DNA of 64,000 nt, from the NCBI RefSeq assembly GCF_000374625.1, contig NZ_KB894768.1, forward strand, positions 27,523 through 91,522, given 5' to 3'. Shown in pieces: positions 8,324-18,145 of this stretch. The translations under genes were made by a program, and so were the position numbers. A model generated the notes under the pieces. The model was given only the letters and a program-made list of their open reading frames with translations, was not told the origin of the DNA and did no database searches. The number at the start of each line of letters is the position of its first letter. Position 1 is the first letter of the stretch. The DNA is from Allobrachymonas chironomi DSM 19884. Lineage in GTDB: Bacteria; Pseudomonadota; Gammaproteobacteria; Burkholderiales; Burkholderiaceae_C.

Positions 8324-8974
8324 TCAGAGGGCGCGTGCGCCGGCCAGCCAGGGTTTGGCCGCCAGGCGCTCGGCTTCATAGGCCTGGATCTTGTCCACGT
8401 GGCGCAGCGTCAGGCCGATGTCGTCCCAGCCGTTGAGCAGGCATTCCTTGCGGAACGGCTGCACCTCGAACGGGAGCTCGCTGCCATCGGGCTTGACGAT
8501 GACCTGGCGCTCCAGATCCACGGTCAGCTGGTAGCCGGGCTGGGCTGCCACTTCCTGGAACAGGGTTTCGATGGTGGCCTCGGGCAGCACGATCGGCAGC
8601 AGGCCGTTCTTGAAGCAGTTGTTGAAGAAGATGTCGGCAAAGCTGGGTGCCAGGATGGCGCGGAAGCCGTATTGCTCCAGTGCCCAGGGCGCGTGCTCGC
8701 GGCTGGAACCGCAGCCAAAGTTGTTGCGTGTCAGCAGCACGCTGGCGCCCTGGTAGCGCGGCTGGTTGAGCACGAAATCGGGGTTGGGCTGGCGTTCGCC
8801 TTCCGGCATGCCGGGCTCGCCCTTGTCCAGGTAGCGCCATTCGTCAAACAGGTTGGGGCCAAAGCCGGTACGGCGGATCGATTTCAGGAATTGCTTGGGG
8901 ATGATGGCATCGGTATCGACGTTTTCGCGGTCGAGAGGAGCCACCAGACCCTGGTGAACGGTGAACTTTTGCAT
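8324..8974 (-). CDS. leuD: 3-isopropylmalate dehydratase small subunit
   Basis: LeuD supplies the swivelling domain of isopropylmalate isomerase, in complex with LeuC. The chosen start gives [20 protein letters not shown], the canonical LeuD N-terminus, and 216 residues, the usual length; the frame stays open upstream but that extension has no family character. The [16 protein letters not shown] motif that contacts substrate is intact. It lies 68 bases upstream of leuB and after the small entericidin-like gene. Confidence 0.96.
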   Translation of the reverse strand: MQKFTVHQGLVAPLDRENVDTDAIIPKQFLKSIRRTGFGPNLFDEWRYLDKGEPGMPEGERQPNPDFVLNQPRYQGASVLLTRNNFGCGSSREHAPWALEQYGFRAILAPSFADIFFNNCFKNGLLPIVLPEATIETLFQEVAAQPGYQLTVDLERQVIVKPDGSELPFEVQPFRKECLLNGWDDIGLTLRHVDKIQAYEAERLAAKPWLAGARAL

Positions 8975-9029
8975 GATGTCGTGGGGTGAAAAATCAGGCC
9001 CTCCGGCCGCAGCCGGAGGGAAGGAGGTC

Positions 9030-9158
9030 TTACTGGGCAGCGCGTTCGATGGCGTTGCCGGTAGCGCGCACGTCCTGGCCCACACCCTGGATGGTGTTGC
9101 AGGCGCTCAGCGTCAGCATGGCAGCCAGTACAGCGCAGATGGAAGCGATTTTTTTCAT
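9030..9158 (-). CDS. Entericidin EcnA/B-family small lipoprotein
   Basis: A 42-residue protein starting [20 protein letters not shown], a lipoprotein signal peptide with an LSAC lipobox. The mature part is only about 23 residues ([20 protein letters not shown]), matching the entericidin pattern CNT-x-G-x-G-x-D. AGGAG sits 7 bases before the ATG, which fixes the start. It lies between leuC and leuD in the same orientation. That position is common in Burkholderiales and makes it part of the leucine transcript. Entericidins are envelope-stress lipoproteins; any role here is unknown. Confidence 0.85.
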   Translation of the reverse strand: MKKIASICAVLAAMLTLSACNTIQGVGQDVRATGNAIERAAQ

Positions 9159-9204
9159 GGGATTCTCCTGGTCGTAGTGACGTGAATCGGCCGTTGCCGG
9201 CCCA

Positions 9205-10656
9205 TCATGCAAAGGCACGGACATCCACGAAATGTCCGTGTACCGCGGCCGCCGCGGCCATGGCCGGGCTGACGAGGTGCGTGCGGCCGCCAGCACCCTG
9301 ACGGCCTTCAAAGTTGCGGTTGGAGGTGGAGGCGCAGCGCTCTCCCGGCTCCAGGCGGTCGGCGTTCATGGCCAGGCACATGCTGCAGCCCGGCTCGCGC
9401 CACTCAAAGCCGGCATCGATGAAAATCTGGTGCAGGCCTTCCTGTTCGGCCTGGGCCTTGACCAGACCGGAGCCCGGTACCACCATGGCCAGCTTGACGT
9501 TGGGCGCCACCTTCTTGCCCAGCTGCTGCACCATGGCAGCGGCGGCGCGCATGTCCTCGATGCGGCTGTTGGTGCAGCTGCCGATGAACACCTTGTCGAT
9601 GGCAATCTGCTGGATCGGGGTGTCGGCCTGCAGGTCCATGTAGACCAGCGCGCGTTCCATGGCCGAACGCTTGCTGGCATCGGTTTCCTGCGCCGGGTTC
9701 GGTACGCGACCCGACACGCCCACCACCATTTCCGGGCTGGTGCCCCAGGTCACCTGCGGCTCGATGGCGCTGCCATCCAGTTCGACCACGCGGTCAAACT
9801 GTGCGCCGCTGTCGGACTTCAGCGTGTTCCAGTAGGCCACGGCGGCTTCCCATTCCTCGCCGCCCACAAAGGCGCCGGTTGCGGGATCGGTGCCCGGGGC
9901 AAACGGGCGGCCCTTGACGTACTCGATGGTTTTCTCGTCCACGGCGACCATGCCGGCGCGCGCACCGGCTTCGATCGCCATGTTGCACAGCGTCATGCGG
10001 CCTTCCATGCTCAGGCTGCGGATGGTGCTGCCGCCAAACTCGATGGTGTAGCCGGTACCGCCAGCGGTGCCGATGGCTCCAATGATGGCCAGCGCCACGT
10101 CCTTGGCCGAGACGCCGGGCTGCAGCGCGCCGTCCACCTGCACCAGCATGTTCTTCGCCTTCTTGGCCAGCAGCGTCTGCGTGGCCATCACATGCTCGAC
10201 CTCGCTGGTGCCGATGCCGTGTGCCAGCGCGCCAAAGGCGCCGTGCGTGCTGGTGTGGCTGTCGCCGCACACCACGGTCATGCCGGGCAGGGTGGCACCG
10301 TTTTCCGGGCCCATCACGTGCACGATACCCTGGCGCTGGCTCAGGAACGGGAAATAGGCACCGGCACCAAATTCCTGGATGTTGGTATCCAGCGTGGTGA
10401 CCTGCTCCTTGCTGGTCGGATCGGTAATGCCGTCATAGCCGAGCTCCCAGCCGGTGGTGGGGGTGTTGTGGTCGGCCGTGGCCACCACCGAGTTGATGCG
10501 CCACAGCTTGCGACCGGCCACGCGCAGGCCTTCGAAGGCTTGCGGGCTGGTGACTTCGTGCACCAGATGGCGGTCGATGTACAGCACCGTGGTGCCGTCG
10601 TCTTCGGTGTGGACGCTGTGCTCGTCCCAGAGCTTGTCGTAGAGGGTCTGTGCCAT
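9205..10656 (-). CDS. leuC: 3-isopropylmalate dehydratase large subunit
   Basis: LeuC is the [4Fe-4S] aconitase-like subunit that isomerises 2- to 3-isopropylmalate with LeuD. From the ATG at 10656 (AAGGAAG just upstream) it has 483 residues starting [15 protein letters not shown]. The three cluster cysteines are in FIGSCTNSR and [10 protein letters not shown], and the substrate loops [14 protein letters not shown] and [10 protein letters not shown] are present. An in-frame ATG 24 bases upstream is less likely because it lacks the family start. It is the first gene of leuC-ecn-leuD-leuB, 29 bases after a LysR gene of the same orientation. Confidence 0.96.
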   Translation of the reverse strand: MAQTLYDKLWDEHSVHTEDDGTTVLYIDRHLVHEVTSPQAFEGLRVAGRKLWRINSVVATADHNTPTTGWELGYDGITDPTSKEQVTTLDTNIQEFGAGAYFPFLSQRQGIVHVMGPENGATLPGMTVVCGDSHTSTHGAFGALAHGIGTSEVEHVMATQTLLAKKAKNMLVQVDGALQPGVSAKDVALAIIGAIGTAGGTGYTIEFGGSTIRSLSMEGRMTLCNMAIEAGARAGMVAVDEKTIEYVKGRPFAPGTDPATGAFVGGEEWEAAVAYWNTLKSDSGAQFDRVVELDGSAIEPQVTWGTSPEMVVGVSGRVPNPAQETDASKRSAMERALVYMDLQADTPIQQIAIDKVFIGSCTNSRIEDMRAAAAMVQQLGKKVAPNVKLAMVVPGSGLVKAQAEQEGLHQIFIDAGFEWREPGCSMCLAMNADRLEPGERCASTSNRNFEGRQGAGGRTHLVSPAMAAAAAVHGHFVDVRAFA

Positions 10657-10685
10657 GGTCTTCCTTGTTGGATATGCCATTGATT

Positions 10686-11615
10686 TTACGCGGCTGCGGC
10701 CCGGGATGGGCCGGCCGTCAGGTGGTCCACCAGCAGCCGGGCCGGCTGTGGCAGGGTGGAGAAATCGCGTGCCACCAGCTGCAACTGGCGGGTAGCCCAG
10801 TCATCCTGCAACGGAATGCAGGCCAGAGTGCCGGCCCCGTGCAGCCATTCAAAGGCCCGGCGCGGCATCACGCCCACGCCCAGCCCGTTATCGATCATGC
10901 GGCACATGGCATCCAGCCCGGTCACGCGGATGCGCAGCCGGATGCTTTGGCCGGCCCGCAGCGCCGCCTGGCGCATCAGCCGGTTGATGGAGCTGTTGCT
11001 GTGCAAGCCTACCTGGTCATAGGCCAGGGAGTCGGCAAAATCGATGGCGCGGCGCCCGGCCAGCGGATGCCGGCGCGGGGTGATCAGCACCAGCTGGTCC
11101 TGCCGATAGGCGCGCGTTTGCAGGCCCTGCTGCTCCAGCGCCAGATAGCAGATGCCCAGGTCGGCCGCACCTTCCTGCACGGCACGCACCACTTCGCTGC
11201 TGAGGTGCTCTTCCAGATCGATCTTGATGTGCTCGTGGGCCTGGGCAAAGCTGCCCAGGTCTTCCGGCAGAAACTGCACGATGGCCGAAATGCTGGCATG
11301 TACGCGCACATGGCCGCGTACCCCCTTGGCATATTCGCCCAGCTCGGCCTGCATCTTGTCCAGGCCGTAGATGATGGTGCGCGCGTGGTGCAGCAGACTT
11401 TCGCCGGCGGCTGTCAGTGTCACGCCGCGGGCATGACGCTCCAGCAGGGGGGTCTGGAACACCGCCTCCAGATCGCTCATGCGCTTGCTCACCGCCGAGG
11501 CGGCAATAAACTCCCGTTCGGCGGCACGGCCGATGCTGCCGAGTTCGCACACGCTGACGAACAGCTGCAGCGACATCAGGTCAACATGACGGGCAAGGGA
11601 ACGGTCAGCGGCCAT
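10686..11615 (-). CDS. LysR-family transcriptional regulator upstream of leuC
   Basis: A 309-residue LysR-type regulator. The N-terminal winged helix spans about 12-72 ([17 protein letters not shown], then [14 protein letters not shown] as recognition helix). The C-terminal effector domain includes the [15 protein letters not shown] stretch. It lies 29 bases upstream of leuC on the same strand, so it may be cotranscribed with the leucine genes. Its effector is not evident. The domain after residue 90 gives no specific substrate clue. Confidence 0.9.
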   Translation of the reverse strand: MAADRSLARHVDLMSLQLFVSVCELGSIGRAAEREFIAASAVSKRMSDLEAVFQTPLLERHARGVTLTAAGESLLHHARTIIYGLDKMQAELGEYAKGVRGHVRVHASISAIVQFLPEDLGSFAQAHEHIKIDLEEHLSSEVVRAVQEGAADLGICYLALEQQGLQTRAYRQDQLVLITPRRHPLAGRRAIDFADSLAYDQVGLHSNSSINRLMRQAALRAGQSIRLRIRVTGLDAMCRMIDNGLGVGVMPRRAFEWLHGAGTLACIPLQDDWATRQLQLVARDFSTLPQPARLLVDHLTAGPSRAAAA

Positions 11616-11731
11616 GCAGGGGGTGAAGCATCTTGGTTGAAGAAGGGATAAGCCATTCTCCCATCAATTGATGCTTTCTGCCATCTCCTGCTGCGATGCC
11701 TCACCTGCTGTTTCACGATCCGGGCGCAAAA

Positions 11732-11763
11732 ACGCCCGCCGTGCACAAGAGCAGGGCGGGCGT
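11732..11763 (-). terminator. Intrinsic terminator after gltA
   Basis: ACGCCCGCC and GGCGGGCGT form a 9-bp stem with a 14-base loop. On the minus strand the stem is followed by TTTTT, 47 bases beyond the gltA stop, so it fits as the end of the sdh-gltA transcript. Confidence 0.75.
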
Positions 11764-11809
11764 GGCTGCGGAGCCGGACAGTCAGGGCCGTCCGGCAGGG
11801 CAGGGGCTA

Positions 11810-13129
11810 TCAGCGGGCGATGCGCTGGAAGTCGGCCGGCACGTCGCGACGCGGAGAACCGGTGTACAGCTGGCGCGGACGGCCAATCTTGTACTCGGGG
11901 TCGGCGATCATCTCGTTCAGCTGGGCAATCCAGCCCACGGTACGGGCCAGGGCAAAGATGCCGGTGAACAGGTTGACCGGGATGCCGATGGCGCGCTGCA
12001 CGATGCCGGAGTAGAAGTCCACGTTCGGGTACAGCTTGCGTTGCACGAAGTAGTCGTCTTCCAGGGCGATCTTTTCCAGCGCCTTGGCCAGCGCGAACAG
12101 CGGATCGTTTTCCAGACCCAGCTCGGCCAGCACCTCGTCGCAGGTTTCCTGCATCAGCTTGGCGCGCGGGTCGTAGTTCTTGTACACGCGGTGGCCAAAG
12201 CCCATCAGGCGCACGCCGGAGTTCTTGTCCTTGACCTGCTCCATGAACTCGCCCACCTTGGCCACGCCACCCATCTTCTGGATGTCTTCCAGCATGTTCA
12301 GGCAGGCTTCGTTGGCACCACCGTGGGCAGGGCCCCACAGGCAGGCCACGCCGGCGGCGATGGCGGCAAACGGGTTGGTGCCGGAGGAGCCGCACAGGCG
12401 CACGGTGGAGGTGGAGGCGTTCTGCTCGTGGTCGGCGTGCAGGATGAAGATACGGTCCAGTGCCTTCTCGATCACCGGGTTGACCTTGTACTCTTCGCAG
12501 GGGGTGCCGAACATCATGCGCAGGAAGTTGCCGGCATAGCTCAGGTTGTTCTGCGGGTACATGTAGGGCTCGCCCTTGCCGTACTTGTAGGCCATGGCCA
12601 CCAGGGTCGGCATCTTGGCGATCAGCTGCGTGGCAGCGATGTCGCGGTGCACCGGGTTGTGGATGTCGGTGCTCTCGTGATAGAAGGCAGACATGGCACC
12701 CACCAGACCGGTCAGCACGGCCATGGGGTGGGCATCGCGGCGGAAGCCACGCAGGAAGAACTGCATCTGCTCGTTCACCATGGTGTGGTTCAGCACCGTC
12801 TTGTGGAAGTCACCGCGCTGTTGCTGGTCGGGCAGATCACCCTTCAGCAGCAGGTAGCAGGTATCCAGGAAATCGCAGTTCTCGGCCAGCTGCTCGATCG
12901 GGTAACCACGGTACAGCAGCTCGCCCTTGTCGCCATCGATATAGGTGATGGACGACTGGCAGGAGGCGGTGGACAGGAAGCCGGGGTCATAGGTGAACAT
13001 GCCGGTCTGGCCATACAGCTTGCGGATGTCGATGACGTCCGGACCAATGTTGCCTTGGTAGATGGGCAGTTCGACGCTGGGGCTGTTGTCGCTGAAGGAC
13101 AGTGTCGCTTTGTTATCGGCGAGTTTCAT
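11810..13129 (-). CDS. gltA: Citrate synthase, type II
   Basis: Condenses oxaloacetate and acetyl-CoA to citrate, the TCA entry step. From ATG 13129 (AGGAG 8 bases upstream) the product has 439 residues, close to the hexameric Gram-negative GltA family. Catalytic segments are [26 protein letters not shown] and the active-site His in [12 protein letters not shown]. It is the last gene of the sdhCDAB-sdhE-gltA run, 67 bases after sdhE, and is followed by a terminator. Confidence 0.97.
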   Translation of the reverse strand: MKLADNKATLSFSDNSPSVELPIYQGNIGPDVIDIRKLYGQTGMFTYDPGFLSTASCQSSITYIDGDKGELLYRGYPIEQLAENCDFLDTCYLLLKGDLPDQQQRGDFHKTVLNHTMVNEQMQFFLRGFRRDAHPMAVLTGLVGAMSAFYHESTDIHNPVHRDIAATQLIAKMPTLVAMAYKYGKGEPYMYPQNNLSYAGNFLRMMFGTPCEEYKVNPVIEKALDRIFILHADHEQNASTSTVRLCGSSGTNPFAAIAAGVACLWGPAHGGANEACLNMLEDIQKMGGVAKVGEFMEQVKDKNSGVRLMGFGHRVYKNYDPRAKLMQETCDEVLAELGLENDPLFALAKALEKIALEDDYFVQRKLYPNVDFYSGIVQRAIGIPVNLFTGIFALARTVGWIAQLNEMIADPEYKIGRPRQLYTGSPRRDVPADFQRIAR

Positions 13130-13196
13130 GGGTGTCTCCTGAGAAAGTGCGTTAACTGGAAAAAAGGCCGGTGGGAGGAAAACCCACACCGGCACC

Positions 13197-13478
13197 TTAC
13201 TGGGGTAGCGGAGTGCGCATGCGCTCCAGCAGCTTCAGCACGTCCGGGGTGTCCAGCGGTGCTTCGGCTTCCTTGCGGCGCAGCAGCAGATCCAGCAAAT
13301 CGTTGTCCGACAGGTCCATCAGGGCATACATGGCCCTGGCTTCCCTGACTGTCATGGCACTACCGTACTGGTCCAGGTAGCGCTGGATGAACAGGTCGTT
13401 TTCCAGCAAACCGCGGCGGCAGCGCCACTGCAGCTTGCTGTATTCGACCGGCGTGAGGCGATCGTCGAGTTCGTCCAT
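13197..13478 (-). CDS. sdhE: FAD assembly factor SdhE
   Basis: A small (93-residue) helical protein of the SdhE/YgfY (Sdh5) family, which promotes covalent FAD attachment to SdhA. The signature RGxxE appears as [10 protein letters not shown] near residues 21-30, followed by the acidic helix [12 protein letters not shown]. It starts 13 bases after the sdhB stop, in the operon of its client enzyme. Confidence 0.93.
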   Translation of the reverse strand: MDELDDRLTPVEYSKLQWRCRRGLLENDLFIQRYLDQYGSAMTVREARAMYALMDLSDNDLLDLLLRRKEAEAPLDTPDVLKLLERMRTPLPQ

Positions 13479-13491
13479 CGGTGTGATCCGA

Positions 13492-14196
13492 TCAGACGGT
13501 ACGACGCACCATCAACTCCTTGATTTTGCCAATAGCCTTGGTGGGGTTCAAGCCCTTGGGGCAAACATCCACACAGTTCATGATGGAGTAGCAGCGGAAC
13601 AGGCGGTAGGGATCTTCCAGGTTGTCCAGACGCTCGCTGGTAGCCTGGTCACGGCTGTCGGCCAGGAAGCGGTAGGCCTGCAGCAAGCCGGCCGGACCCA
13701 CGAACTTGTCCGGGTTCCACCAGAAGCTGGGGCAGCTGGTCGAGCAGCTGGCGCACAGGATGCACTCGTACAGGCCGTTGAGCTCTTCGCGCTCTTCGGG
13801 GCTCTGCAGGCGCTCCTTCTGGGGCGGCGGCGTGTCGTTGATCAGGTACGGCTTGATCGAGTGGTACTGGTTGAAGAACATGGTCATGTCCACAATCAGG
13901 TCACGGATCACCGGCAGGCCCGGCAGCGGCTTCAGGACGATCGGGTCCTTCAGGCTGCGCAGGTTGGTCAGGCAGGCCAGACCGTTCTTGCCGTTGATGT
14001 TCATGGCGTCCGAGCCGCACACGCCTTCACGGCAGGAACGACGGAAGGACAGGCTGGGATCCACGGCCTTCAGCTTGACCAGGGCGTCCAGCAGCATGCG
14101 CTCATGGCCTTCGAGCTCCAGCTCGATGGTCTGCATGTACGGCTTGGCGTCCTTGTCCGGATCGTAGCGGTAGATTTTGAAGGTACGTTTTTGCAT
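13492..14196 (-). CDS. sdhB: Succinate dehydrogenase iron-sulfur subunit
   Basis: The 234-residue electron-transfer subunit of complex II. Cysteines for the [2Fe-2S] centre are in [21 protein letters not shown]. Those for the [4Fe-4S] and [3Fe-4S] centres are in [14 protein letters not shown] and [12 protein letters not shown]. Length is standard. It lies between sdhA (41-base gap) and sdhE and passes electrons from SdhA FAD to quinone bound by SdhCD. Confidence 0.97.
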   Translation of the reverse strand: MQKRTFKIYRYDPDKDAKPYMQTIELELEGHERMLLDALVKLKAVDPSLSFRRSCREGVCGSDAMNINGKNGLACLTNLRSLKDPIVLKPLPGLPVIRDLIVDMTMFFNQYHSIKPYLINDTPPPQKERLQSPEEREELNGLYECILCASCSTSCPSFWWNPDKFVGPAGLLQAYRFLADSRDQATSERLDNLEDPYRLFRCYSIMNCVDVCPKGLNPTKAIGKIKELMVRRTV

Positions 14197-14237
14197 GAGA
14201 TAACTCCGAATCGGTTGTCTTTGGCGCGGCTGCCGGG

Positions 14238-16052
14238 TCAGAAGGTACGGACGCGCGGCGGCACGGTCTCAACCGTCAGGGGCTTGGTGCGCACCGGCTT
14301 GTAGCTCAGGCTGTTGGTGGCGCTGTCCCACAGGGTGTGCTTCATCCAGTTGGCGTCGTCACGGCCCAGCGGGGCGGTGGGGTGGTCGGCCGGATGCTCG
14401 TAGTCGTACACGGTGTGGGCACCGCGGCACTCGTGGCGGGCAGCGGCGGACACCATGGTGGCCTGTGCCACTTCGATCAGGTTGGCCACTTCCAGGGCTT
14501 CCTGGCGGGCCATGTTGAACACCATGGAGTTGTCCTTCAGGCCGACATTGGCGACGCGCTCGCGGATGGCGGCGATCTTGGCCACGCCTTCATCCATGCC
14601 GGTCTGCGTGCGGAACACACCAGCGTGCTGCTGCATGGCGTTGCGGATATCGTTGGCGATATCCTGGGCGTACTCGCCGTTCGGGTTGTTGTTCAGCTTG
14701 TCCAGACGGGCACGGGTGAAGTCGCTGGCGTTGGCCGGCAGATCCTTGTGCGTCTTGTTCTCGCTGTTGTACTTGATGATGTGGTTGCCGGCAGCCTTGC
14801 CGAACACCAGCAGGTCCAGCAGGGAGTTGGTGCCCAGGCGGTTGGCGCCGTGCACGCTCACGCAGGAGCACTCGCCCACGGCGTACAGGCCGTTGATGAC
14901 GCGGTCTTCGCCATTCACGTGCTCGACCACCTGGCCGTTGATGGTGGTGGGGATGCCGCCCATCTGGTAGTGGATGGTGGGCACCACCGGGATCGGCTCC
15001 TTGGTGATGTCGACGTTGGCGAAGTTGACGCCAATTTCATACACGGAGGGCAGACGCTGGTGGATCTTGTCGGCACCCAGGTAGGAGAAGTTCAGCAGGA
15101 TGTGGTCCTTGTTGGGACCGCAGCCACGGCCTTCCTTGATTTCCTGGTCCATGCAGCGGGACACGAAGTCACGCGGTGCCAGGTCCTTGTATTCGGGGGC
15201 ATAACGCTCCATGAAGCGCTCGCCTTCGCTGTTCACCAGGTAGGCGCCCTCGCCGCGGCAGCCTTCGGTCAGCAGCACGCCGGCTCCGGCCACGCCGGTC
15301 GGGTGGAACTGCCAGAACTCCATGTCCTGCAGCGCGATGCCGGCGCGGGCAGCCATGCCCAGACCGTCACCGGTGTTGATGAAGGCGTTGGTGGAAGCGG
15401 CAAAAATGCGGCCGGCACCGCCGGTGGCCAGCATGGTGGTCTTGGCTTCCAGCATGAAGACCTCGCCGGTCTCCATTTCCATGGCGGTCACGCCCACCAC
15501 GTCGCCGCTGGCGTCGCGCACCAGGTCCAGTGCCATCCATTCGACGAAGAACTGGGTGCGGGCCGACACGTTCTGCTGGTACAGGGTGTGCAGCATGGCG
15601 TGGCCGGTACGGTCGGCAGCCGCGCAGGCGCGCTCCACCAGCTTGCGGTGGCCGTCGCCGGCGTCTACCGTGTGGCCACCGAAGGGGCGCTGGTAGATGG
15701 TGCCGTCCGGGTTGCGGTCGAACGGCATGCCGAAGTGTTCCAGCTCGTACACGACGTTGGGTGCTTCACGGCACATGAACTCGATGGCGTCCTGGTCGCC
15801 CAGCCAGTCGGAGCCCTTGATGGTGTCGTAGAAGTGGTCTTGCCAGCTGTCGGGGTTCATGTTGCCCAGCGAGGCGCTGACGCCGCCCTGTGCCGCCACG
15901 GTGTGGGAGCGGGTGGGGAACACCTTGGTCAGTACGGCAACGCTCAGGCCGGCGCGGGCCAGTTGCAGGGATGCACGCATGCCGGAACCACCGGCGCCCA
16001 CGATCACGACGTCATACTTGCGGCGGGGCAGGGATTGGGGAATCGAAGTCAT
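14238..16052 (-). CDS. sdhA: Succinate dehydrogenase flavoprotein subunit
   Basis: Oxidises succinate to fumarate at a covalently bound FAD. The 604-residue protein has the dinucleotide fold [17 protein letters not shown] near residue 16, the flavinylated His in [10 protein letters not shown], the capping-domain and catalytic segment [20 protein letters not shown], and the C-terminal ARKSxGAH-like stretch [12 protein letters not shown]. It starts 3 bases after sdhD. FAD attachment is probably helped by sdhE in the same cluster. Confidence 0.98.
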   Translation of the reverse strand: MTSIPQSLPRRKYDVVIVGAGGSGMRASLQLARAGLSVAVLTKVFPTRSHTVAAQGGVSASLGNMNPDSWQDHFYDTIKGSDWLGDQDAIEFMCREAPNVVYELEHFGMPFDRNPDGTIYQRPFGGHTVDAGDGHRKLVERACAAADRTGHAMLHTLYQQNVSARTQFFVEWMALDLVRDASGDVVGVTAMEMETGEVFMLEAKTTMLATGGAGRIFAASTNAFINTGDGLGMAARAGIALQDMEFWQFHPTGVAGAGVLLTEGCRGEGAYLVNSEGERFMERYAPEYKDLAPRDFVSRCMDQEIKEGRGCGPNKDHILLNFSYLGADKIHQRLPSVYEIGVNFANVDITKEPIPVVPTIHYQMGGIPTTINGQVVEHVNGEDRVINGLYAVGECSCVSVHGANRLGTNSLLDLLVFGKAAGNHIIKYNSENKTHKDLPANASDFTRARLDKLNNNPNGEYAQDIANDIRNAMQQHAGVFRTQTGMDEGVAKIAAIRERVANVGLKDNSMVFNMARQEALEVANLIEVAQATMVSAAARHECRGAHTVYDYEHPADHPTAPLGRDDANWMKHTLWDSATNSLSYKPVRTKPLTVETVPPRVRTF

Positions 16053-16055
16053 TGT

Positions 16056-16427
16056 TTACAGTCTCCACAGAACTTGAGCTGCCCAGCCGGCAGAGCCAAT
16101 CAGCCACACGGCTGCGAACAGTTGCAGGGCCAGGCGGATGCCGACCGGCTTGATGTAATCCATGAACACGTTGCGCACGCCAATCCAGGCGTGCCAGCAG
16201 ATGGAGATCACGGTGGCAAAGGTCAGGAACTTCATCCAGGTGGCGGCAAAGATGCCGGACCAGGAAGCGTAGGTCAGGGGGCCGGAGGTGAAGATCACGG
16301 CCAGGATCAGGGCCAGCGTGAAGACGGCCATGACGATGGCGGTGGCGCGCTGCACCAGCCAGTCACCCACACCGTAGTGGGAGGCGCCGATCACGCGGCG
16401 TTTGGAACCATAGTTGACAGAAGACAT
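16056..16427 (-). CDS. sdhD: Succinate dehydrogenase membrane anchor subunit
   Basis: A 123-residue membrane protein with three hydrophobic helices (about 28-50, 60-80, 95-118). It contains YGVGDWLVQRATAIVMAVFT and the WHAWIGVRNVFMDYIKP segment typical of SdhD, with a His available for haem or quinone binding. It sits between sdhC (22-base gap) and sdhA (3-base gap). Confidence 0.94.
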   Translation of the reverse strand: MSSVNYGSKRRVIGASHYGVGDWLVQRATAIVMAVFTLALILAVIFTSGPLTYASWSGIFAATWMKFLTFATVISICWHAWIGVRNVFMDYIKPVGIRLALQLFAAVWLIGSAGWAAQVLWRL

Positions 16428-16449
16428 GGGTTACCTCTTGAACGTGAAA

Positions 16450-16890
16450 TCAGAACAGGCCGAACAGCTTGGCGCCCAGCAGCACGGTCAGACCGAGGCT
16501 CAGCACCAGCGTGAAGATGGCGGAAGAACGGCCGAAGGCCTTGTTGACGGCACTGTGGCTGACGTCCATGTACAGGTGGCGCAGGCCGGCAATCAGGTGG
16601 TGCAGGAAAGCCCAGATCAGGGCCAGCGCGATCAGCTTGTAGAACCAGCCGGGCATGCCCAGGGTGCCGCTGAACAGGCCGGTGAAGCGCTCCCAGGACA
16701 CCTGGGAGCTGACAGAGTTGTCAAACAGCCAGACGATGAAAGGCAGCAGCAGGAACATCAGCATGCCGCTGATGCGGTGCAGGATGGACACCTTGGCGGC
16801 AATCGGCATCTTGCTGGCGTAGCCCATGAGATCCGACAGGTTGATATTGCGGAATTCGGGCCGCTTCGTGGGTTTGGTAGTAGTGGACAT
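16450..16890 (-). CDS. sdhC: Succinate dehydrogenase cytochrome b556 subunit
   Basis: First gene of the sdh operon. The 146-residue protein has a polar N-terminus (RPEFRNINLSDLMGYASKMP), then IAAKVSILHRISGMLMFLLLP, the SdhC signature, and two further helices. The haem-ligand His lies within LHHLIAGLRHLYMD. The upstream 209 bases carry a palindrome and presumably the operon promoter. Confidence 0.95.
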   Translation of the reverse strand: MSTTTKPTKRPEFRNINLSDLMGYASKMPIAAKVSILHRISGMLMFLLLPFIVWLFDNSVSSQVSWERFTGLFSGTLGMPGWFYKLIALALIWAFLHHLIAGLRHLYMDVSHSAVNKAFGRSSAIFTLVLSLGLTVLLGAKLFGLF

Positions 16891-16948
16891 AGTCAGCCTT
16901 GTGAGAGTCTAAGAAGCGAAACAAGTCACGCACGACACGGTTGTGCGC

Positions 16949-16960
16949 GTCACGCGTGAC
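16949..16960. promoter_or_regulatory. 12-bp palindrome in the sdhC upstream region
   Basis: GTCACGCGTGAC is a perfect 12-bp palindrome 59 bases before the sdhC ATG, with a related GTCACGCACGAC at 16925-16936. It lies in the gene-free 16891-17099 region where the sdh promoter must be. It is operator-like; the binding protein is unknown. Confidence 0.4.
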
Positions 16961-17099
16961 AAATATCGTTACAAGAGCGCTGCCGATTTTAGCGGCAATA
17001 CAACAGGTTCTGCAGGTCTGCGCCCCTGAAACGCACAAAATTGACAGGTTAACGACACTCTGCCTGTTGGTGGGCCAGGTTTTCGCATGGTCGTTCGCC

Positions 17100-17900
17100 T
17101 CAGCTCAGGGTGTTGCGGTAATGGTGGGTATCGGTGCGATACAGGGCCTTGCGCACCTCTACCGGCATGTCGTTGTAGGTCAGGCTGATGCGCTCGACCT
17201 GCAGCAGGGGCGTGCCGGCATCGACCTGCAGCAGGCGGGCCTGTTCCGGATCGGGCAGGGTGGCGCGCAGACGCTCCTCGGCACGTGTCATGCGCACGCC
17301 GAAATCGCGCTCGAACAGGCCGTAGGTGGGGCCCTGGTGGCTGGACAGCTGCTCGGCCGTGAGGCCCTTGAACAGCTGTGCCGGCAGCCACATGTCCTCC
17401 AGGATGGTCGGTCTGCCGCCCAGGGACAGGATGCGGCGGATCTGCAGCACCGATTCGCCGGGTGCCAGTTGCAGCGCCTGGGCCAGCTCGGCTTGCGGAC
17501 GCAGTCGGCGGCATTCCAGGATGGTGCGCTGGGTCGGGCCTTCGCTGTCGAGTGTGCCCTGGTCGGGGTAGAGACGCAGGAAGCGGTATTCGACATGACG
17601 CTCGTTGTGGCTGGCCACGAAAGTGCCCTTGCCCTGGCGGCGTACCACCAGGTTCTCGGCTGCCAGTTCGTCGATGGCCTTGCGTACCGTGCCCTGGCTG
17701 ACGCTGTAGCGCTTGGCCAGCTCCATCTCGCTGGGAATGGCTTCCTGCGGCTTCCATTCACCGGCTTGCAGGCTGTGCAGCATCGCCTGCTTGATCTGCT
17801 GGTAGAGCGGGCTGAAGGTGGGGGTGCCGGCAGGTTCTCCCGGGCTGGCGATCGCACCCGTGCGACTCGCTTCCGGTGGGGCGGTGGTGGGTGATGTCAT
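17100..17900 (-). CDS. GntR-family (HutC/UTRA) transcriptional regulator
   Basis: A 266-residue regulator from the ATG at 17900; the frame stays open upstream to 17996, so the start is uncertain. A winged-helix GntR domain (LYQQIKQAMLHSLQAG through NLVVRRQGKGTFVASH) is followed by a UTRA effector domain with QIRRILSLGGRPTILEDMWLP. It lies between sdhC and the divergent mdh gene, so it very likely regulates TCA genes. An AT-rich palindrome at 17982-17993 between it and mdh is the obvious operator candidate. The effector is unknown. Confidence 0.88.
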   Translation of the reverse strand: MTSPTTAPPEASRTGAIASPGEPAGTPTFSPLYQQIKQAMLHSLQAGEWKPQEAIPSEMELAKRYSVSQGTVRKAIDELAAENLVVRRQGKGTFVASHNERHVEYRFLRLYPDQGTLDSEGPTQRTILECRRLRPQAELAQALQLAPGESVLQIRRILSLGGRPTILEDMWLPAQLFKGLTAEQLSSHQGPTYGLFERDFGVRMTRAEERLRATLPDPEQARLLQVDAGTPLLQVERISLTYNDMPVEVRKALYRTDTHHYRNTLS

Positions 17901-17981
17901 GGTTCTGGGGCAGGCGACAGCCGCCTGCCAGTGGAAAGAGTGGTATCCCGTACACATTGTCGGGTTCCTGCCTAAATGATA

Positions 17982-17993
17982 TCTTATATAAGA
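17982..17993. promoter_or_regulatory. Putative GntR operator between gntR and mdh
   Basis: TCTTATATAAGA is a perfect 12-bp AT-rich palindrome in a GC-rich genome, in the divergent gntR/mdh region. A partial copy (ATAAGA) follows at 17995. It lies 11 bases upstream of a possible mdh -35. Binding by the adjacent GntR protein is inferred from position. Confidence 0.5.
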
Positions 17994-18004
17994 CATAAGA
18001 CAAG

Positions 18005-18034
18005 TTGTGCATGGACAGGTTTCAGCGTTACACT
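18005..18034 (+). promoter_or_regulatory. Possible mdh promoter
   Basis: TTGTGC (18005-18010) and TACACT (18029-18034) are separated by 18 bases and precede mdh by about 110 bases. Both hexamers match consensus in part. The adjacent upstream palindrome would suit a regulator controlling this promoter. Confidence 0.35.
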
Positions 18035-18145
18035 ATGCACGCGCCGGGCAGGCGCTCAGTGAAGCGCTGCCGGCACACGGATGCACGCGCATGGCCTGGC
18101 CATGCCTTTTTTCCATTTATCCCTCTCTCATCCTGGAGACTTCTC

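Noticed and set aside
14337-16514. Long open frame antisense to sdhA-sdhD
   Set aside because: Its His/Gly/Val-rich translation is the shadow of GC-rich codons of the sdh genes; sdhA, sdhD and their motifs are unambiguous on the minus strand.
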